Made by a program: the position numbers and the translations under genes. DNA of 64,000 bases from Phymorhynchus buccinoides (taxonomy: Eukaryota > Mollusca > Gastropoda > Neogastropoda > Raphitomidae), in assembly GCA_017654935.2 (NCBI GenBank), contig CM065712.1, positions 27,143,030-27,207,029 of the forward strand, given 5' to 3'. Below the pieces are notes generated by a model. It saw nothing but the letters and a program-made list of their open reading frames with translations, searched no databases and had not been told where the DNA came from. Shown in pieces: positions 11,520 through 23,350 of this stretch. How positions within the stretch are numbered: position 1 is the stretch's first letter; the number at the start of each line of letters is the position of its first letter.

Positions 11520-11589
11520 ACAAGGCATGGAGAAAAGTAGAGAGGGGATGGGTAGAGAGAGACCAAAGTCCTTAGTCTATACACAAGGT

Positions 11590-12740
11590 ATGGAGTCGGT
11601 TGGAGAGAGGTGGGCAGTGGTCGATATCATAGATGGCATGGAGTAAAGTGGAGAGGGATGGGCGGTGTTCAAGTCTTTAGTCTATACACAAGGTACGGAG
11701 TCGGTTGGAGAGAGGTGGGCAGTGGCCGATATCATAGATGGCATGGAGTAAAGTGGAGAGGGATGGGCGGTGTTCAAGTCCTTAGTCTATACATGAGGTA
11801 CGGAGTCGATTGGAGAGAGGTGGGCAGTGGCCGATATCATAGATGGCATGGAGTAAAGTGGAGAGGGATGGGCGGTGTCAAAGTCCTTAGTCCAAACATG
11901 AGGTACGGAGTCGGTTGGAGAGAGGTGGGCAGTGGCCGATATCATAGATGGCATGGAGTAAAGTGGAGAGGGATGGGCGGTGTTCAAGTCTTTAGTCTAT
12001 ACACAAGGTACGGAGTCGGTTGGAGAGAGGTGGGCAGTGGCCGATATCATAGATGGCATGGAGTAAAGTGGAGAGGGGGATGGGCGGTGTCAAAGTCCTT
12101 AGTCCAAACATGAGGTACGGAGTCGGTTGGAGAGAGGTGGGCAGTGGCCGATATCATAGATGGCATGGAGTAAAGTGGAGAGGGGGATGGGCGGTGTCAA
12201 AGTCCTTAGTCCAAACATGAGGTACAGAGTCGATTGGAGAGAGGTGGGCAGTGGCCGATATCATAGATGGCATGGAGTAAAGTGGAGAGGGATGGGCGGT
12301 GTTCAAGTCTTTAGTCTATACACAAGGTACGGAGTCGGTTGGAGAGAGGTGGGCAGTGGCCGATATCATAGATGGCATGGAGTAAAGTGGAGAGGGGGAC
12401 GGGCGGTGTTCAAGTCTTTAGTCTATACACAAGGTACGGAGTCGGTTGGAGAGAGGTGGGCAGTGGCCGATATCATAGATGGCATGGAGTAAAGTGGAGA
12501 GGGGGATGGGCGGTGTCAAAGTCCTTAGTCCAAACATGAGGTACAGAGTCGATCGGAGAGAGGTGGGCTGTAATTGATGTCCGATGCTTACACACACGGC
12601 ACGGACGAAGGTGGAGAGGGGGTGGGCATCTAGTTGTCACATCCGGACACAATGCGCGGAGTCTACGGGAGAAGGATGGGCAGGGGTCGAAGTCCTCAGT
12701 CCACACACAAGGTACGAAGTTGGAAGGCGAGGGACAGGCG
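11590..12740. repeat. 105-107-bp minisatellite, about nine copies plus degenerate ends
   Basis: Copies start with GGAGTCGGTTGGAGAGAGG at 11592, 11697, 11802, 11907, 12012 and about 12119, and continue to about 12560. Each holds GGCCGATATCATAGATGGC. There are two alternating junction types (TCTATACACAAGGTAC and TCCAAACATGAGGTAC), hinting at higher-order structure. Decayed units run on to about 12740 and merge with the first exon-like module. Confidence 0.95.
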
Positions 12741-12952
12741 ACGTACAGGGGCGCTACGCTACGTCTGACTGCATGCGGAGGAGCTTGTTGGCTGCGTGTG
12801 ATGGTACAGTGAAGCGTAGGTTGGTCGTATTACGTCTTCTGGATGAGGTGTGAAGGCAGAAGTGCGTGCGAGAGACGGGGCAGGAAAGCTCGTTGTTGAG
12901 GCGAGGGCTACAGATGGGAGGCAGAATGGGTCAGGGTGGGCTCTTGTCTGAT
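12716..12952 (-). other. Exon-like module (acceptor at 12953)
   Basis: The minus-strand acceptor reads GTTAATGATAATATTTTCAG with its last intron base at 12953. Upstream on that strand is a 22-base G run (plus 12974-12995). A possible donor is GTACCTTG with its first base at 12715. Frames are Ser/Thr/Pro-rich and differ from related modules. It is exon-like by motif only. Confidence 0.5.
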
Positions 12953-13125
12953 CTGAAAATATTATCATTAACTCCCCCCCCCCCCCCCCCCCCCCTGCAA
13001 TATCCACGCAACAGTTCACTTTTCCCAATCACACAGTCCACCTTTCATTCATCTTGTCACCCCACTCTTCTTTCGAACCCCACCCCCCTTTCCACAGTCT
13101 ATCCTCTCACATGTTATGTCTTTCC

Positions 13126-13130
<5 letters not shown>

Positions 13131-13165
<35 letters not shown>
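13131..13165. repeat. (GT)n microsatellite
   Basis: Nearly uninterrupted GT repeat of about 17 units. Confidence 0.97.
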
Positions 13166-13168
<3 letters not shown>

Positions 13169-13454
13169 ACTACAAGCATGTGCTTATCTTAAAAGGATAA
13201 AAAGATTTTACATTTTAAAACTTAATATTCACAGAAACACCATGAAAGTAATGACAAAATCTCTCTCTCTCTCACACACATCCCCCAAACTCTTTCCTTC
13301 AAAACACTTGAGGCAGAACCAGGGGAAGAAGACAGCAGCAGGGTGAAGCAAGCATCACAACGGTGACCCCCCCTCTCTCTCTCAATCCAAACTCTCCCCA
13401 AAGTGGTACACTAGTTGACGCGTCTGGCGTAGTACACCAGCAGGAAAGCAATAC

Positions 13455-13555
13455 CCAAATGACGACGTTCCCTTTCAGAAGTGGGGAGAAGGGCGAGGAT
13501 GAAACATATGCAGCCTGCAGGACTACGGGGTCAGGGTGATCTCGCTTAGAACTCT
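13455..13555 (-). other. Exon-like module, 101 nt
   Basis: The minus-strand acceptor is GCTTAACAGCCTTGTTTCAG (last intron base 13556), with a branch-point-like CTTAAC just upstream and a G run before that. The donor GTATTG starts at 13454. The length matches the 101- and 102-nt modules near 34 kb. Confidence 0.55.
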
Positions 13556-14034
13556 CTGAAACAAGGCTGTTAAGCAACCCCCCCACCGCCCCACACACAT
13601 TTTTGCATACTTCCCAAAATGTTATGATCTCCCCATTTTTATTCCAAATCTCAATGTCTTCAAATATTTTAAAGAGGAGAAAAAGGTTAGTTTAGTTCTC
13701 CCTATGTATTGTTTGTTTGTTGTGGGGGGGATTTGTTGGTGTGTTTATGTTTAATTGCTTACTTTCAATTAAGGAAAAACAAAGGGAGGAAATCGTTAAA
13801 AAATAAAATAAAGAAAAAAGGAGACCAAATTGTACAATGCCAAAGCAATCTAAAATAAAGGAGCCAATGTCCTTACTGTCAAAAACATATTCACTAACAA
13901 ATTTCTTTATGCAGTTCAATTCTAGACACCCCCACCCCCAAAAGGAAAATCTATTTGGTATTCTAATTGTAACAGTTGGTACTCAATATTCAAAATGGCA
14001 CAGTTTGAATAACAAGTTAACACCGCTATTATTA

Positions 14035-14173
14035 AATCAATCGGGCAAGTCGTAACGAAGCAACACTGTACAGGCATAATCAATCGGGCAAGTCGTAACG
14101 AAGCAACACTGTACAGGCATAATCAATCGGGCAAGTCGTAACGAAGCAACACTGTACAGGCATAATCAATCGG
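14035..14173. repeat. 43-bp tandem repeat, about 3.2 copies
   Basis: Units beginning AATCAATCGGGCAAGTCGTA start at 14035, 14078 and 14121 and are identical by eye. Confidence 0.95.
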
Positions 14174-14321
14174 AAAAAAATTAAAGTTAATGCAACCAGT
14201 TGAATATGAAACCATCAGTAAATTAACTCATTTAACTCTATTAAATCTAATCAATTGAACTAATGTATCACCTTGAAGTCATACAACTTCACCAACCCAA
14301 AGCACGTATTTTATCTTTCAG

Positions 14322-14664
14322 TTTCTTCTTCTTTTGCGTTCCCAGGCCATATGGCCATAATGTGTAAGGTACATATGTGTTTTCAGCTTTCACCGGTCTC
14401 CCGGCTGTGTACAGCCGACACATTCCGATTTCGGAGGAGCTCAAAGGAGACAAATTATTTAGATTTTTTTGAAAAAAGTCAGCAGGAGAATGGGGCCAAT
14501 AAGTCGGAAGGATAGATGATGATAGAAAGCAAAGGGAAAAGGCAGAGTCAAATAGAGTGGCAGATTAGAGGAAGTTACAAGCACAGAACTTCCAGAAGGT
14601 GGGGGAACTATTTTTACAAAAGACACACCCCCCCCCCCCCCCCTGGTATCCCCACGGGGAGGTT
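14322..14664 (-). mobile_element. GAA-tailed retroelement family E, copy 2
   Basis: The layout is as in the copy at 3.0 kb: TTC repeats (the GAA tail on the minus strand), the CCGATTTCGGAGGAGCTC core, and CACAGAACTTCCAGAAGG near the far end. A run of Cs at about 14627-14643 interrupts it before the TATCCCCACGGGGAGG end motif. Confidence 0.75.
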
Positions 14665-15971
14665 TTAGTTTTAATTTTGAATCCTTAGCTTACACCTTTA
14701 GCCGAAACGTGCAGACGCGTGAACGACGAAGCAGAGCGATGCTCCTCCGGTGTCGTCATACGGGTTAAAGGGCTACGGACCAATGAAGGGGGGGGGGGGA
14801 ACCTCCGCAAAGTTCTGGTGGGCCCATGGCTTCAGCTTCAGCGAATGAACTGGCGTGTGATACTATGTGCGTGTGTGTGCTCGTCTCGGTCTGAAAACAT
14901 AGATTTGGTTAGCAAACCCACCCACCCCCGCCCCATTCTCTCTGACCCACTTCCAACATGCACATCCCCCCACCCCCTTTTTATGCAAATAACACAGCAA
15001 TCAGTAGTGTACCAATGTGCTAAAGGGAATACAGAAAACAGAAAGAAATTGAAAGTCTCACATCGTTTTTAATCTTGGACTTTTAAAAATCGGACACGCC
15101 TTGCGTTTTGCAAATATGCCAAAAACAACTTTCTACGGTAAACAACATTTATCTCAACTTAGTAAATATTTGTTTTGTAAAGAATATGTATCTAAGATTA
15201 ATGTTCATAGTTTTACAAAGTATTTAAGAGCCATTAATTTTTCTAAAATAAATTAAAATGTACTTACCCCAAAAAATAAATTTGGCAATTTCCAAGACTA
15301 TTTTCCCCCCTACCAAACACATGAGATACTAGCTAATATTTCCATCTCAAAATTTGGCATGCTTCAATTAAACAGGTTTCAACACACGAAACAACATGTT
15401 CTCACACAACCTCAACCGTTTTCCAGATCTTACAAGTAGTAAGCTCACGCATTCATGGGACTGATGGCGATGTCGCAGGTAAAGGGCAGTAACTCCACCT
15501 AGCTTATGATTTAGAGAATCGGTTGCGTCTAGTCGAAAGCTGTAGATCTGTGGATCAGAGTTTAGCAGCACAGCACACAACCAACACACACCAAAAAACA
15601 AATCGCCAAAAATATAAATGGAAGAAAAATTCGCGGCAACGAGTCTTTTAAGTCAACAACTTTGAAAATAACGCCAACGCAACAAACAGAAAGTATTCAG
15701 AAGGAAAAAATCCTCAAGATTGCAAAATGGATAATATCATTACCTCATCACACGAAGGACATCACCAAATAAATGTGAATGCACCATTTTGGAAACAAAA
15801 GTCACAGAAATCAAATCAATTGCTCACCAAAAAGACAGTCACCTCAGAAGACTGATACCTTTCTTCAGACGTGCTATACCCACTGCTGCGACAGTACCAC
15901 CTTTAGCGGAGGAGGGCCGGTTTTTAAGGATGCTAACGGAAGTCCCACGGTGATGGAAATAAAAGGGCAAG
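14665..15971. other. No confidently recognised feature
   Basis: Mixed sequence with C runs near 14930-14975. Weak exon-like sequence may lie near 15.4-15.55 kb, but I could not define splice ends there. No gene is called. Confidence 0.4.
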
Positions 15972-17195
15972 TTGGACCAGAGTGTAGATGGATGGTTGGA
16001 TGGGGTGGAGCTCGTATTGCGAGATGAGGTGAAGCAGCAAACTGCCCTAGGCCTGGAGGTTGTTGATGAGGCTTGTGTTGGAGTGCTTGCATAGCTCTGA
16101 AAATATACCGTTAGAAACAACCCCCCCCCCCACCCCTCCCTTTCTGTTGGACCAGAGTGTAGATGGATGGTTGGATGGGGTGGAGCTCGTATTGCGAGAT
16201 GAGGTGAAGCAGCAAACTGCCCTAGGCCTGGAGGTTGTTGATGAGGCTTGTGTTGGAGTGCTTGCATAGCTCTGAAAATATACCGTTAGAAACAACCCCC
16301 TCCCCCACCCCTCTCTTTCTGTTGGACCAGAGTGTAGATGGATGGTTGGATGGGGTGGAGCTCGTATTGCGAGATGAGATGAAGCAACAAACTGCCCTAG
16401 GCCTGGAGGTTGTTGATGAGGCTTGTGTTGGAGTGCTTGCATAGCTCTGAAAATATACCGTTAGAAACAACCCCCTCCCCCACCCCTCCCTTTCTGTTGG
16501 ACCAGAGTGTAGATGGATGGTTGGATGGGGTGGAGCTCGTATTGCGAGATGAGATGAAGCAACAAACTGCCCTAGGCCTGGAGGTTGTTGATGAGGCTTG
16601 TGTTGGAGTGCTTGCATAGCTCTGAAAATATACCGTTAGAAACAACCCCCTCCCCCACCCCTCCCTTTCTGTTGGACCAGAGTGTAGATGGATGGTTGGA
16701 TGGGGTGGAGCTCGTATTGCGAGATGAGATGAAGCAACAAACTGCCCTAGGCCTGGAGGTTGTTGATGAGGCTTGTGTTGGAGTGCTTGCATAGCTCTGA
16801 AAATATACCGTTAGAAACAACCCCCTCCCCCACCCCTCCCTTTCTGTTGGACCAGAGTGTAGATGGATGGTTGGATGGGGTGGAGCTCGTATTGCGAGAT
16901 GAGATGAAGCAACAAACTGCCCTAGGCCTGGAGGTTGTTGATGAGGCTTGTGTTGGAGTGCTTGCATAGCTCTGAAAATGTACCGTTAGAAACAACACCC
17001 CCCACCTCTCCCTTTCTGTTGGACCAGAGTGTAGATGGATGGTTGGATGGGGTGGAGCTCGTATTGCGAGATGAGATGAAGCAGCAAACTGCCCTAGGCC
17101 TGGAGGTTGTTGATGAGGCTTGTGTTGGAGTGCTTGCATAGCTCTGAAAATATACCGTTAGAAACAACCCCCTCCCCCACCCCTCCCTTTCTCTT
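15972..17195 (-). repeat. 175-bp tandem array, seven copies, each with a splice acceptor
   Basis: Units begin TTGGACCAGAGTGTAGATGG at 15972, 16147, 16322, 16497, 16672, 16847 and about 17020. They are nearly identical. Each carries, on the minus strand, a branch-like TTTCTAAC followed by GGTATATTTTCAG, with last intron bases at 16097, 16272, 16447, 16622, 16797, 16972 and about 17145. The sequence after the acceptor (AGCTATGCAAGCACTCC) matches the single module at 17,775. The array is a local amplification of one exon-like module. Open frames of 130-142 codons reflect the lack of stops in the unit. Confidence 0.92.
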
Positions 17196-17269
17196 CCTGA
17201 CACATCCGGCCCCTTTATTCAAGCAAAGGAAATAAGAACCATGAAAGATGGTGTATTAACCAAGAACAG

Positions 17270-17274
<5 letters not shown>

Positions 17275-17325
<51 letters not shown>

Positions 17326-17330
17326 CACTC
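17275..17330. repeat. (CA)n microsatellite
   Basis: About 27 CA units with one CG interruption. Confidence 0.97.
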
Positions 17331-17529
17331 TTAGTTGAGAAAATACTAGTATGTCCAGGTAACCAAAACAAACCAACAAAAACAAAGAAAAAAATCATAA
17401 AATAATCAAGATTACAAAATTATCATTTTGATGAGAAACAGTATCACCACCCTATTGAAACCATCACAATCAGAGAAATCAGCTCAGACTGAACAAAATC
17501 CAACGCAACTTTCCTCGGACATACCATAC

Positions 17530-17774
17530 CACAGGATGCACTGCCGCGAAAATGCCACCACCATCAACAGACCACGTTGAACTTCATGGATGAACAAGGG
17601 AAGTCTCGCGATGTCGGAAATCGCGGGGAGGGAAGCTGAAAGATGGGGGAGAGCAGCATGGAGGGTAGTGTGGGTTGGACAACTCGTGATACGAGATAAG
17701 GTGTAGCAAACCAACTGCGTTAGGCTTGGTGCTGTGGTGATGACGACGCTTGTGCTGGGAGTGCTTGCACAGCT
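17530..17774 (-). other. Exon-like module, about 245 nt
   Basis: The minus-strand acceptor TTTAACGGGTATAATTTCAG ends at 17775. The following AGCTGTGCAAGCACTCCCAG is clearly related to the 175-bp array units. Overlapping donors GTATGG (17529) and GTATGT (17524) close it. A 34-base G run (plus 17795-17828) sits just upstream of the acceptor. The frame starting at the acceptor is open here and in the array unit, but not in other modules. Confidence 0.6.
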
Positions 17775-17792
17775 CTGAAATTATACCCGTTA

Positions 17793-17794
<2 letters not shown>

Positions 17795-17828
<34 letters not shown>
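17795..17828. repeat. Homopolymer (C)34
   Basis: An uninterrupted C run, poly-G on the strand that carries the exon-like modules. Its true length may be a sequencing estimate. Confidence 0.9.
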
Positions 17829-17829
<1 letters not shown>

Positions 17830-18166
17830 CAATAACCCGTTCTTTCACCAAAACATTCATTCAACTTGAAATATACTAAAACCAAGTCTAGTTTACACAT
17901 ACACACACACATGCATGCACGCTTATTGCTTTAAGTTGAGAATATACCTTGCCCTAACTTAGTGCAGGCAAATTTAATCTGCACACACCACGACTTTTCA
18001 CAACATGGCTCAAGTCTTCAATCTACAAGCTACTCAATACTGTCTTACGATCAATGACAAAAACTGGGTTTTGTAACTACAGATAAGCACCAGTAAGATA
18101 AAACAATTTTTTTTAAAAAGCAAACCGCACCACAAATCTACCTACACCAATGTTGTTTAAACAAAC

Positions 18167-18361
18167 CTCTGGCAAAATGGATGAAGGACGTTTCGCGTAG
18201 GACCAATGCACAGAACGGATAGAGATGGGTACTTCTCTTCACGGGCGAGAAGGAAGGAAGGAAGGAAGGAAGGAAGAAAAGGACGAACACACAGCCTTCA
18301 TTGCAGATGAGGGGATCGCAAACTGAGAGACGTCAGTGAATCTAGGTCGTTCGAGGTTGGC
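18167..18361 (-). other. Exon-like module, about 195 nt
   Basis: The acceptor GTTTTTTGCTGTCTAAACAG ends at 18362. The possible donor GTTTGT at 18166 is weak. The interior includes a (GGAA)n tract at about 18250-18275 and a stretch (CAGTTTGCGATCCCCTCATC, minus strand) similar to the module core at 16-17 kb. Confidence 0.42.
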
Positions 18362-18419
18362 CTGTTTAGACAGCAAAAAACATATCTCCCCACACCCCTT
18401 TTCTCACACACATTATGTC

Positions 18420-19070
18420 CCAAACTCCCCAAACATGACGACATGGTGACATTTGATTTTTGTTTCCCCGACTTCTTTGTAATTTTGTTTTCAAATATTA
18501 GCAATGATTTTGTTTTCATATGAATTAATCAGAATTCAGTTCTTTATTTTTTTTTTTTCTAACAGTCGTATACTTATGATTGATTCTCCTTTTCTCTGTA
18601 TGATGAGTTATGAATTACAAGTTCAAACGAGTGCATATTTTAAGTAATCTTGTCTGAAATGAAGTATTTAAAAGATGAAAAACTTCATTTCAGTTTCATT
18701 CCGATTAAGTAAGTCAGTGTTCTTTGCATACTTTCATTTCAAACTGAATGTTTCCATTTAGTTTAAAGCAATGACAAATACTTAAAGTATCATTAAGACT
18801 GACATGCTAACTAGATTCGACATGGATGCGTTCAAATGAACATTTTTGTTTAACCGAAAAATAGTCTCACAATGTTGAATTGTCAAGTTATTTACATCCG
18901 CAATAAGTAATCATCATTCTATTCTATCTCATCAACGATTTTTCTTAAAAACAGTCGCAATTCCTTTTTCATAAAAGCAACGAGTAACAGAAACTCGGAA
19001 TCTCCTTTCAAGTCGAAAAATCTTACCATTCAAGTCAACAAATCTGAACACGAAACAAAGCAAAAGATAC
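18420..19070. other. AT-rich spacer, no recognised feature
   Basis: No open frame, repeat or element stands out. It would be intronic under the minus-strand transcript model. Confidence 0.45.
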
Positions 19071-19203
19071 CGCCAATTATTCCATCGATGTATGCACGGA
19101 GAAACCAGGGCAGAAAAACTGGTCAGCAACGCTCATTTCTTGACCAACGATAGGAAGGACAAACCAACAGGGGTAGTTGGTATCACACATTCCCGGCATT
19201 ATT
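19071..19203 (-). other. Exon-like module, 133 nt
   Basis: The acceptor TGTGTGAAAGCCCTTTTGCAG ends at 19204 and the donor GTATCT begins at 19070. The frame is not shared with neighbours. Confidence 0.5.
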
Positions 19204-19713
19204 CTGCAAAAGGGCTTTCACACAAACGCACACACATTCCCTATCCCGCTTAAAAAAAATTTTTAATTTATTATTATACTCTGTACTCAAATTCTGTTCT
19301 GCGATCCCATTTCATACTTTTACCAATCCCCCTAATTTACTAAAAATGGGGAAACTAAATGTTTCAGTAGTTAATGCCTCACCTTATTTCTCTCTCGTTC
19401 AGGCAATTTATGGACTATGTAGTACGAACCAATTTCAATAATTATAACTAAAAAGTGCACCTAAAAAACTTCAATCGTTATGATTAAAAGAGCATGAAAT
19501 TGTCTTTTCAAATGATTACAAATATAAAAAATAAAAAAACTTTGCAATAATGTTACTCCAAAATATATCCACCGGCAATGTGTTTGAACAGGAACAAAAA
19601 TGTCAATAGTCGTAATAAAAAGTGTTGCCAGACAGCTCAAATAAGACAAATTACACACACACACACAAAATTTTTACGCCAACATTTTTTTAATTATTTT
19701 TGACTGCTTGTAC

Positions 19714-19887
19714 CAACCATCTAACTCCACTGCAGTGGGCTTTTAGAAGAAAACGTATTCACAGATTGAAGCCACGGTGTGATGGGAAGGGAGATCATCG
19801 GATGAACCGAAGTAAGGGAGACAGGAATCACGACTTGGGAAAGGGGAGGTAAACAGCAAAGCCTGGGTGTTGTGCTTGTGAATGATC
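19714..19887 (-). other. Exon-like module, about 174 nt
   Basis: The acceptor TGACATGCTCTGCTTCACAG ends at 19888. A possible donor GTACAAG begins at 19713. GGCTTTGCTGTTTACCTC inside matches the TTTGCTGCTTCACCTC core of the 175-bp units. Confidence 0.5.
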
Positions 19888-20323
19888 CTGTGAAGCAGAG
19901 CATGTCAGCATACACATCCGCACGCATGCACCACACAAACACACACTGGCATACACACACCCAACACACGATACACACACCCCCAAGCATCACACAAACA
20001 CCCACAAATGGCAAACACACACACACAAAAACACTACCTATCACTTAGCTCTCAAAGCTATTTTTGTTGATGAAAAACCTTTCTTTTCTGTAAACATCTG
20101 TATCCCATAATCTTCGTTAAAAGAGATGAACACACAAGGAAAATTCAAAGCACAAAGAAATAGAAAAATAAGAACACTACCCCCAAATAAATTACGAATC
20201 GTGTTCATTATCTAAGATTGAATAAACTTTCCCCCTTATATTTGTCAGCTTTTATATACCATTTTCATCATTTAAAAAAAAAAAAAAAAAAGGTTGAAAA
20301 TTAGGGAAATACCAGTGGGTTAC

Positions 20324-20505
20324 CTGCCATTACACACATAAACCGCCTCAGGGAAGCTGGGACAAGATAGGTGATGTTACATCATCCGGAGGGGACCCTT
20401 GAGAAGACAGCGCTCAGATGCTAACGGGTCAGCTAGAGGCACACTATACACATGGCAGGAACCTCCTGAATCTCGGTTTACGGTCGACGCGGACAGCACT
20501 CTTGT
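20324..20505 (-). other. Exon-like module, about 182 nt
   Basis: The acceptor AAAAGTTGCGTTTCAG ends at 20506. The donor reads CAG|GTAACC with the intron starting at 20323, a good match to the donor consensus. Confidence 0.5.
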
Positions 20506-20983
20506 CTGAAACGCAACTTTTTATTCCCCCCCGCCCCCTCCCCTTTCCCAAAACCATACCCAGACAAATTCCTTCAGCCCAGCATCAAAACACATCGCAA
20601 GTTCATGTCAAAGCATTAATATAGTGTTATGCGTTTGCATTTCAACAAAAATCAATTAAGTCACCAAAGGATTTCAATCAATGACAGTCAGTTAAAGGAT
20701 TGGTGTAAAATTCCAAGGATCAAGATCAAAATGAATTATGACCTGCTCTTACGAATGTCATACAAAAGAAACCAAGAGAACGACACTCGAAACATTTTTG
20801 ACGATTGCAGTGAAAGGATCTTCCGTTAGCTCATGCATTTTGAACAGGTTAGCAAGCAGATCTTTACATTTGTTTTTCTGTGTATAAATATTTTTTTTAT
20901 TTAAAAAAAAAAAAATAATGTCTTAGTAACTGTTTCAGACAATCATTCGGCACTATAAAACAAACTTTAAAACCATCACACAT

Positions 20984-21276
20984 TTTCTTCTTCTTCTTCT
21001 GCGTTCCCAGGCCATAGTGGGTAAGGTACGTAGTTGTCCGGTTTTCAGTTTTCACTGGTCTCCCCGCTGCGTACAGCCGACACATTCCGATTTCGGAGGA
21101 GCTCAAAGGAGAAAATATAATTTTTTTGAAAAAAGGCAGGAGAATGGGCCAATAAGTCAGAAAGATAAGATGATAGAAAGCAAAGGGAAAAGGCAGAGTC
21201 AAAGAGAGTGGCAGATTAGAGGAAGTTACAAGCACAGAACTTCCAGAAGGTGGGGGAGCTATCCCCACGGGGAGGT
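20984..21276 (-). mobile_element. GAA-tailed retroelement family E, copy 3
   Basis: This is the most complete copy. It runs from the TTC repeat (tail on the minus strand) through the CCGATTTCGGAGGAGCTC core to TATCCCCACGGGGAGG. It lies between the exon-like modules at 20.5 and 21.45 kb. Confidence 0.78.
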
Positions 21277-21290
21277 CACACATTTAATAC

Positions 21291-21451
21291 CATGTGTTGA
21301 AGGGAGATGAGAGAGACAGGTGTTGCGCGGTGAAGGTATAATGTGGCGATGAAGTGACATCCGTTTGCAAGGAGGGGAAAAAACAAACTGCATACAGCGA
21401 CCGTTGCCTCCCTCTTTTTTAAAAACCCAGCAGACATCTTCCAACGCTTTC
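21291..21451 (-). other. Exon-like module, 161 nt
   Basis: The acceptor TGCGGTGTGTATTTTCAG ends at 21452 and the donor GTATTA begins at 21290. Its 3' end lies only 14 bp from retroelement copy E3, so E3 would be intronic. Confidence 0.52.
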
Positions 21452-21579
21452 CTGAAAATACACACCGCAGAAACATTCCCCCCACATTCCCAGCATACCA
21501 CACATAAAACCGAAAACTAACTGTCAAACTGTCATCATTTACCACCGAATAAATGAAAACAACATTCAAGCATTTCATA

Positions 21580-21937
21580 CACTCTTCCGTTCAAAAATGA
21601 CAACTGTCTTTGAACAGATTACATTTTATTTCTTCTTCTTCTTTTGTTGGTTCTAGCGTTCACCTTTCAGCCAAATTTACATCTTTCAGTTTACTCTTCT
21701 GGATACGAAAATTCTGATTAACTTTTCAATGGAATTTCTAAAAAGAGAAAACTGAAAAAAACACTAAATGATTTAAGGTGCAATCTTAAAATATTTAATC
21801 TCAAAATTAATTTTTCAGGTACAAATGGATTTTTACTCTTGATCACATTTGGATCATGTACATCAATGATATTCCCAATGCCTCCCAAAGTTTGAAGTCA
21901 CTTAGCCCAGAAATTAATTTATGGTGATTTGTTTTAA
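21580..21937. other. No recognised feature
   Basis: AT-rich sequence with no frame, repeat or element I can support. Confidence 0.45.
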
Positions 21938-22175
21938 CCCTTTCACCACCAGCCATATTTCAGCCAAAAATGTCAATGAAATCTACCTGGGTAGAGAACA
22001 AAATCCATCTGCAGTATTGGGGATTCTTCTGTGACATGTATAAAATAAGGTCAAACCTTACTTCCTAAAACTAAGACAGTAGGGACTTTGGATAATGTAC
22101 TCCTATTTGATGCCTTTTAGTGACATAGGTGTTAAACCACTGTGGTGCTAAAATGCGACTTCGGCAGTGAAAGGG
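21938..22175 (+). mobile_element. TTAA-type MITE family A, intact
   Basis: CCCTTTCACCACCAGCC opens the element after TTAA (21934-21937) and GGCAGTGAAAGGG closes it before TTAA (22176-22179). About 238 bp, with no coding capacity. The termini and TTAA duplication suggest mobilisation by a piggyBac-type transposase. Confidence 0.88.
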
Positions 22176-22460
22176 TTAAAGTAGACTAAACCAAAATCTG
22201 CCTAAAACTGAAAATCCTTACAGGATACAGGGACTGAAGAGCAGAAAACCTTATAGGATGCTAAGAGTTAAACAATATGTTTTTAGTAAGTCTTTAATTT
22301 GGTCAAACACTTGTCTTGGGTTGTTTGCTTATTTTTCAGTTTATTAAAACAGCTACAAATAAAAAAGAACAGACCTACTCAGTATAATACCCAGACAGAC
22401 AGGCAGAAAAAGTCTTCTCCTCAAAAACCCAGTGGAACTCCGTCTTGCTTGCTTTGTTAA

Positions 22461-22762
22461 CCTCTTCACTGCCCCATCACGGATATTTCCGTCAACTTCC
22501 GGTAACCTATAAACTGCCCCGTCACGGAAATATCCGTCATAGGGTTATTCTAAGAGTTACCCTTTTTCTATCCATATGCTTTTCGCAGTATGCTCGAATG
22601 CATGTGAGAGTGTTCTCAAAGGATAGTATATTCAATTCCCGTTCAGAAAAGTATAGGGTATATGGACTTTTATCCAGAAATTTTTGCGATAAGACTTAAC
22701 AACCTAAAATGGCTTGGCAAACAGTTGCCCCAGAACCGGAAATGGGCTCGGCAGTGAAGGGG
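22461..22762 (+). mobile_element. TTAA-type MITE family C, copy 1
   Basis: The element lies between TTAA at 22457-22460 and 22763-22766. Termini are CCTCTTCACTGCC and GGCAGTGAAGGGG. The left side holds two copies of a palindromic ACGGATATTTCCGT-type motif next to ACTGCCCC. The second copy, at 57.2 kb, is in the opposite orientation. Confidence 0.88.
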
Positions 22763-22844
22763 TTAAAAAGAATCGTCAAGGGACAAATGTGCTGTGCAGC
22801 GGCCATTCTCCTGGCTTGTATGTAAAGACGTGGAACCCTCGCAT

Positions 22845-22867
22845 TCTGCAAAACATTCTGCACACAC
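22845..22867 (-). other. Isolated acceptor-like site at 22846
   Basis: Minus strand GTGTGCAGAATGTTTTGCAG with no donor that I can define before MITE C. It is a candidate module edge only. Confidence 0.3.
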
Positions 22868-22979
22868 ACACACCATCGCCTATCCTTTCCCTACAAAACG
22901 CATACTCAATGTATGGTAATAAATTAACGTTTTTTTGTATACTGCTTTTATTGTTGAAACTGTAAAGCATAATGTGCAA

Positions 22980-23350
22980 GTTGCAGTAAAAAAAAAAATG
23001 TGTTCATGCTTAATTTTTTGTTTAGCGCTTTTTGATGATTTTTTTTCTTTTCAGGCGACTTCTCATTGTTTTTTCTAAAGAATGATTTAAGAGTTGCAAT
23101 CATGAAACATTCAATGTGGGGCTCATCTATCACACATTTTTATGGAACTCTGTCAGAATAGAAATCAATTAATAAACCAGCCTCATCAAAACCTTAGCTC
23201 TTACAGATCATAAATTGTAACATTTCAAATATAAAGGTTATGACGCAAAAAAAACTTAAACCCTTCTTCTTTTTCTTCTCGAACGTCTCAACTTGAATCC
23301 TAAAATCATAGTTACATCGTAGTTTTAGACTCTCGATATTGTTATGCTGA
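22980..23350. other. AT-rich spacer, no recognised feature
   Basis: No repeat, gene or bounded element seen. Confidence 0.4.

Noticed and set aside
15839..17203. Repeated 130-142-codon minus-strand proteins
   Set aside because: They are translations of the 175-bp array; 175 is not a multiple of three, so successive units are read in different frames.
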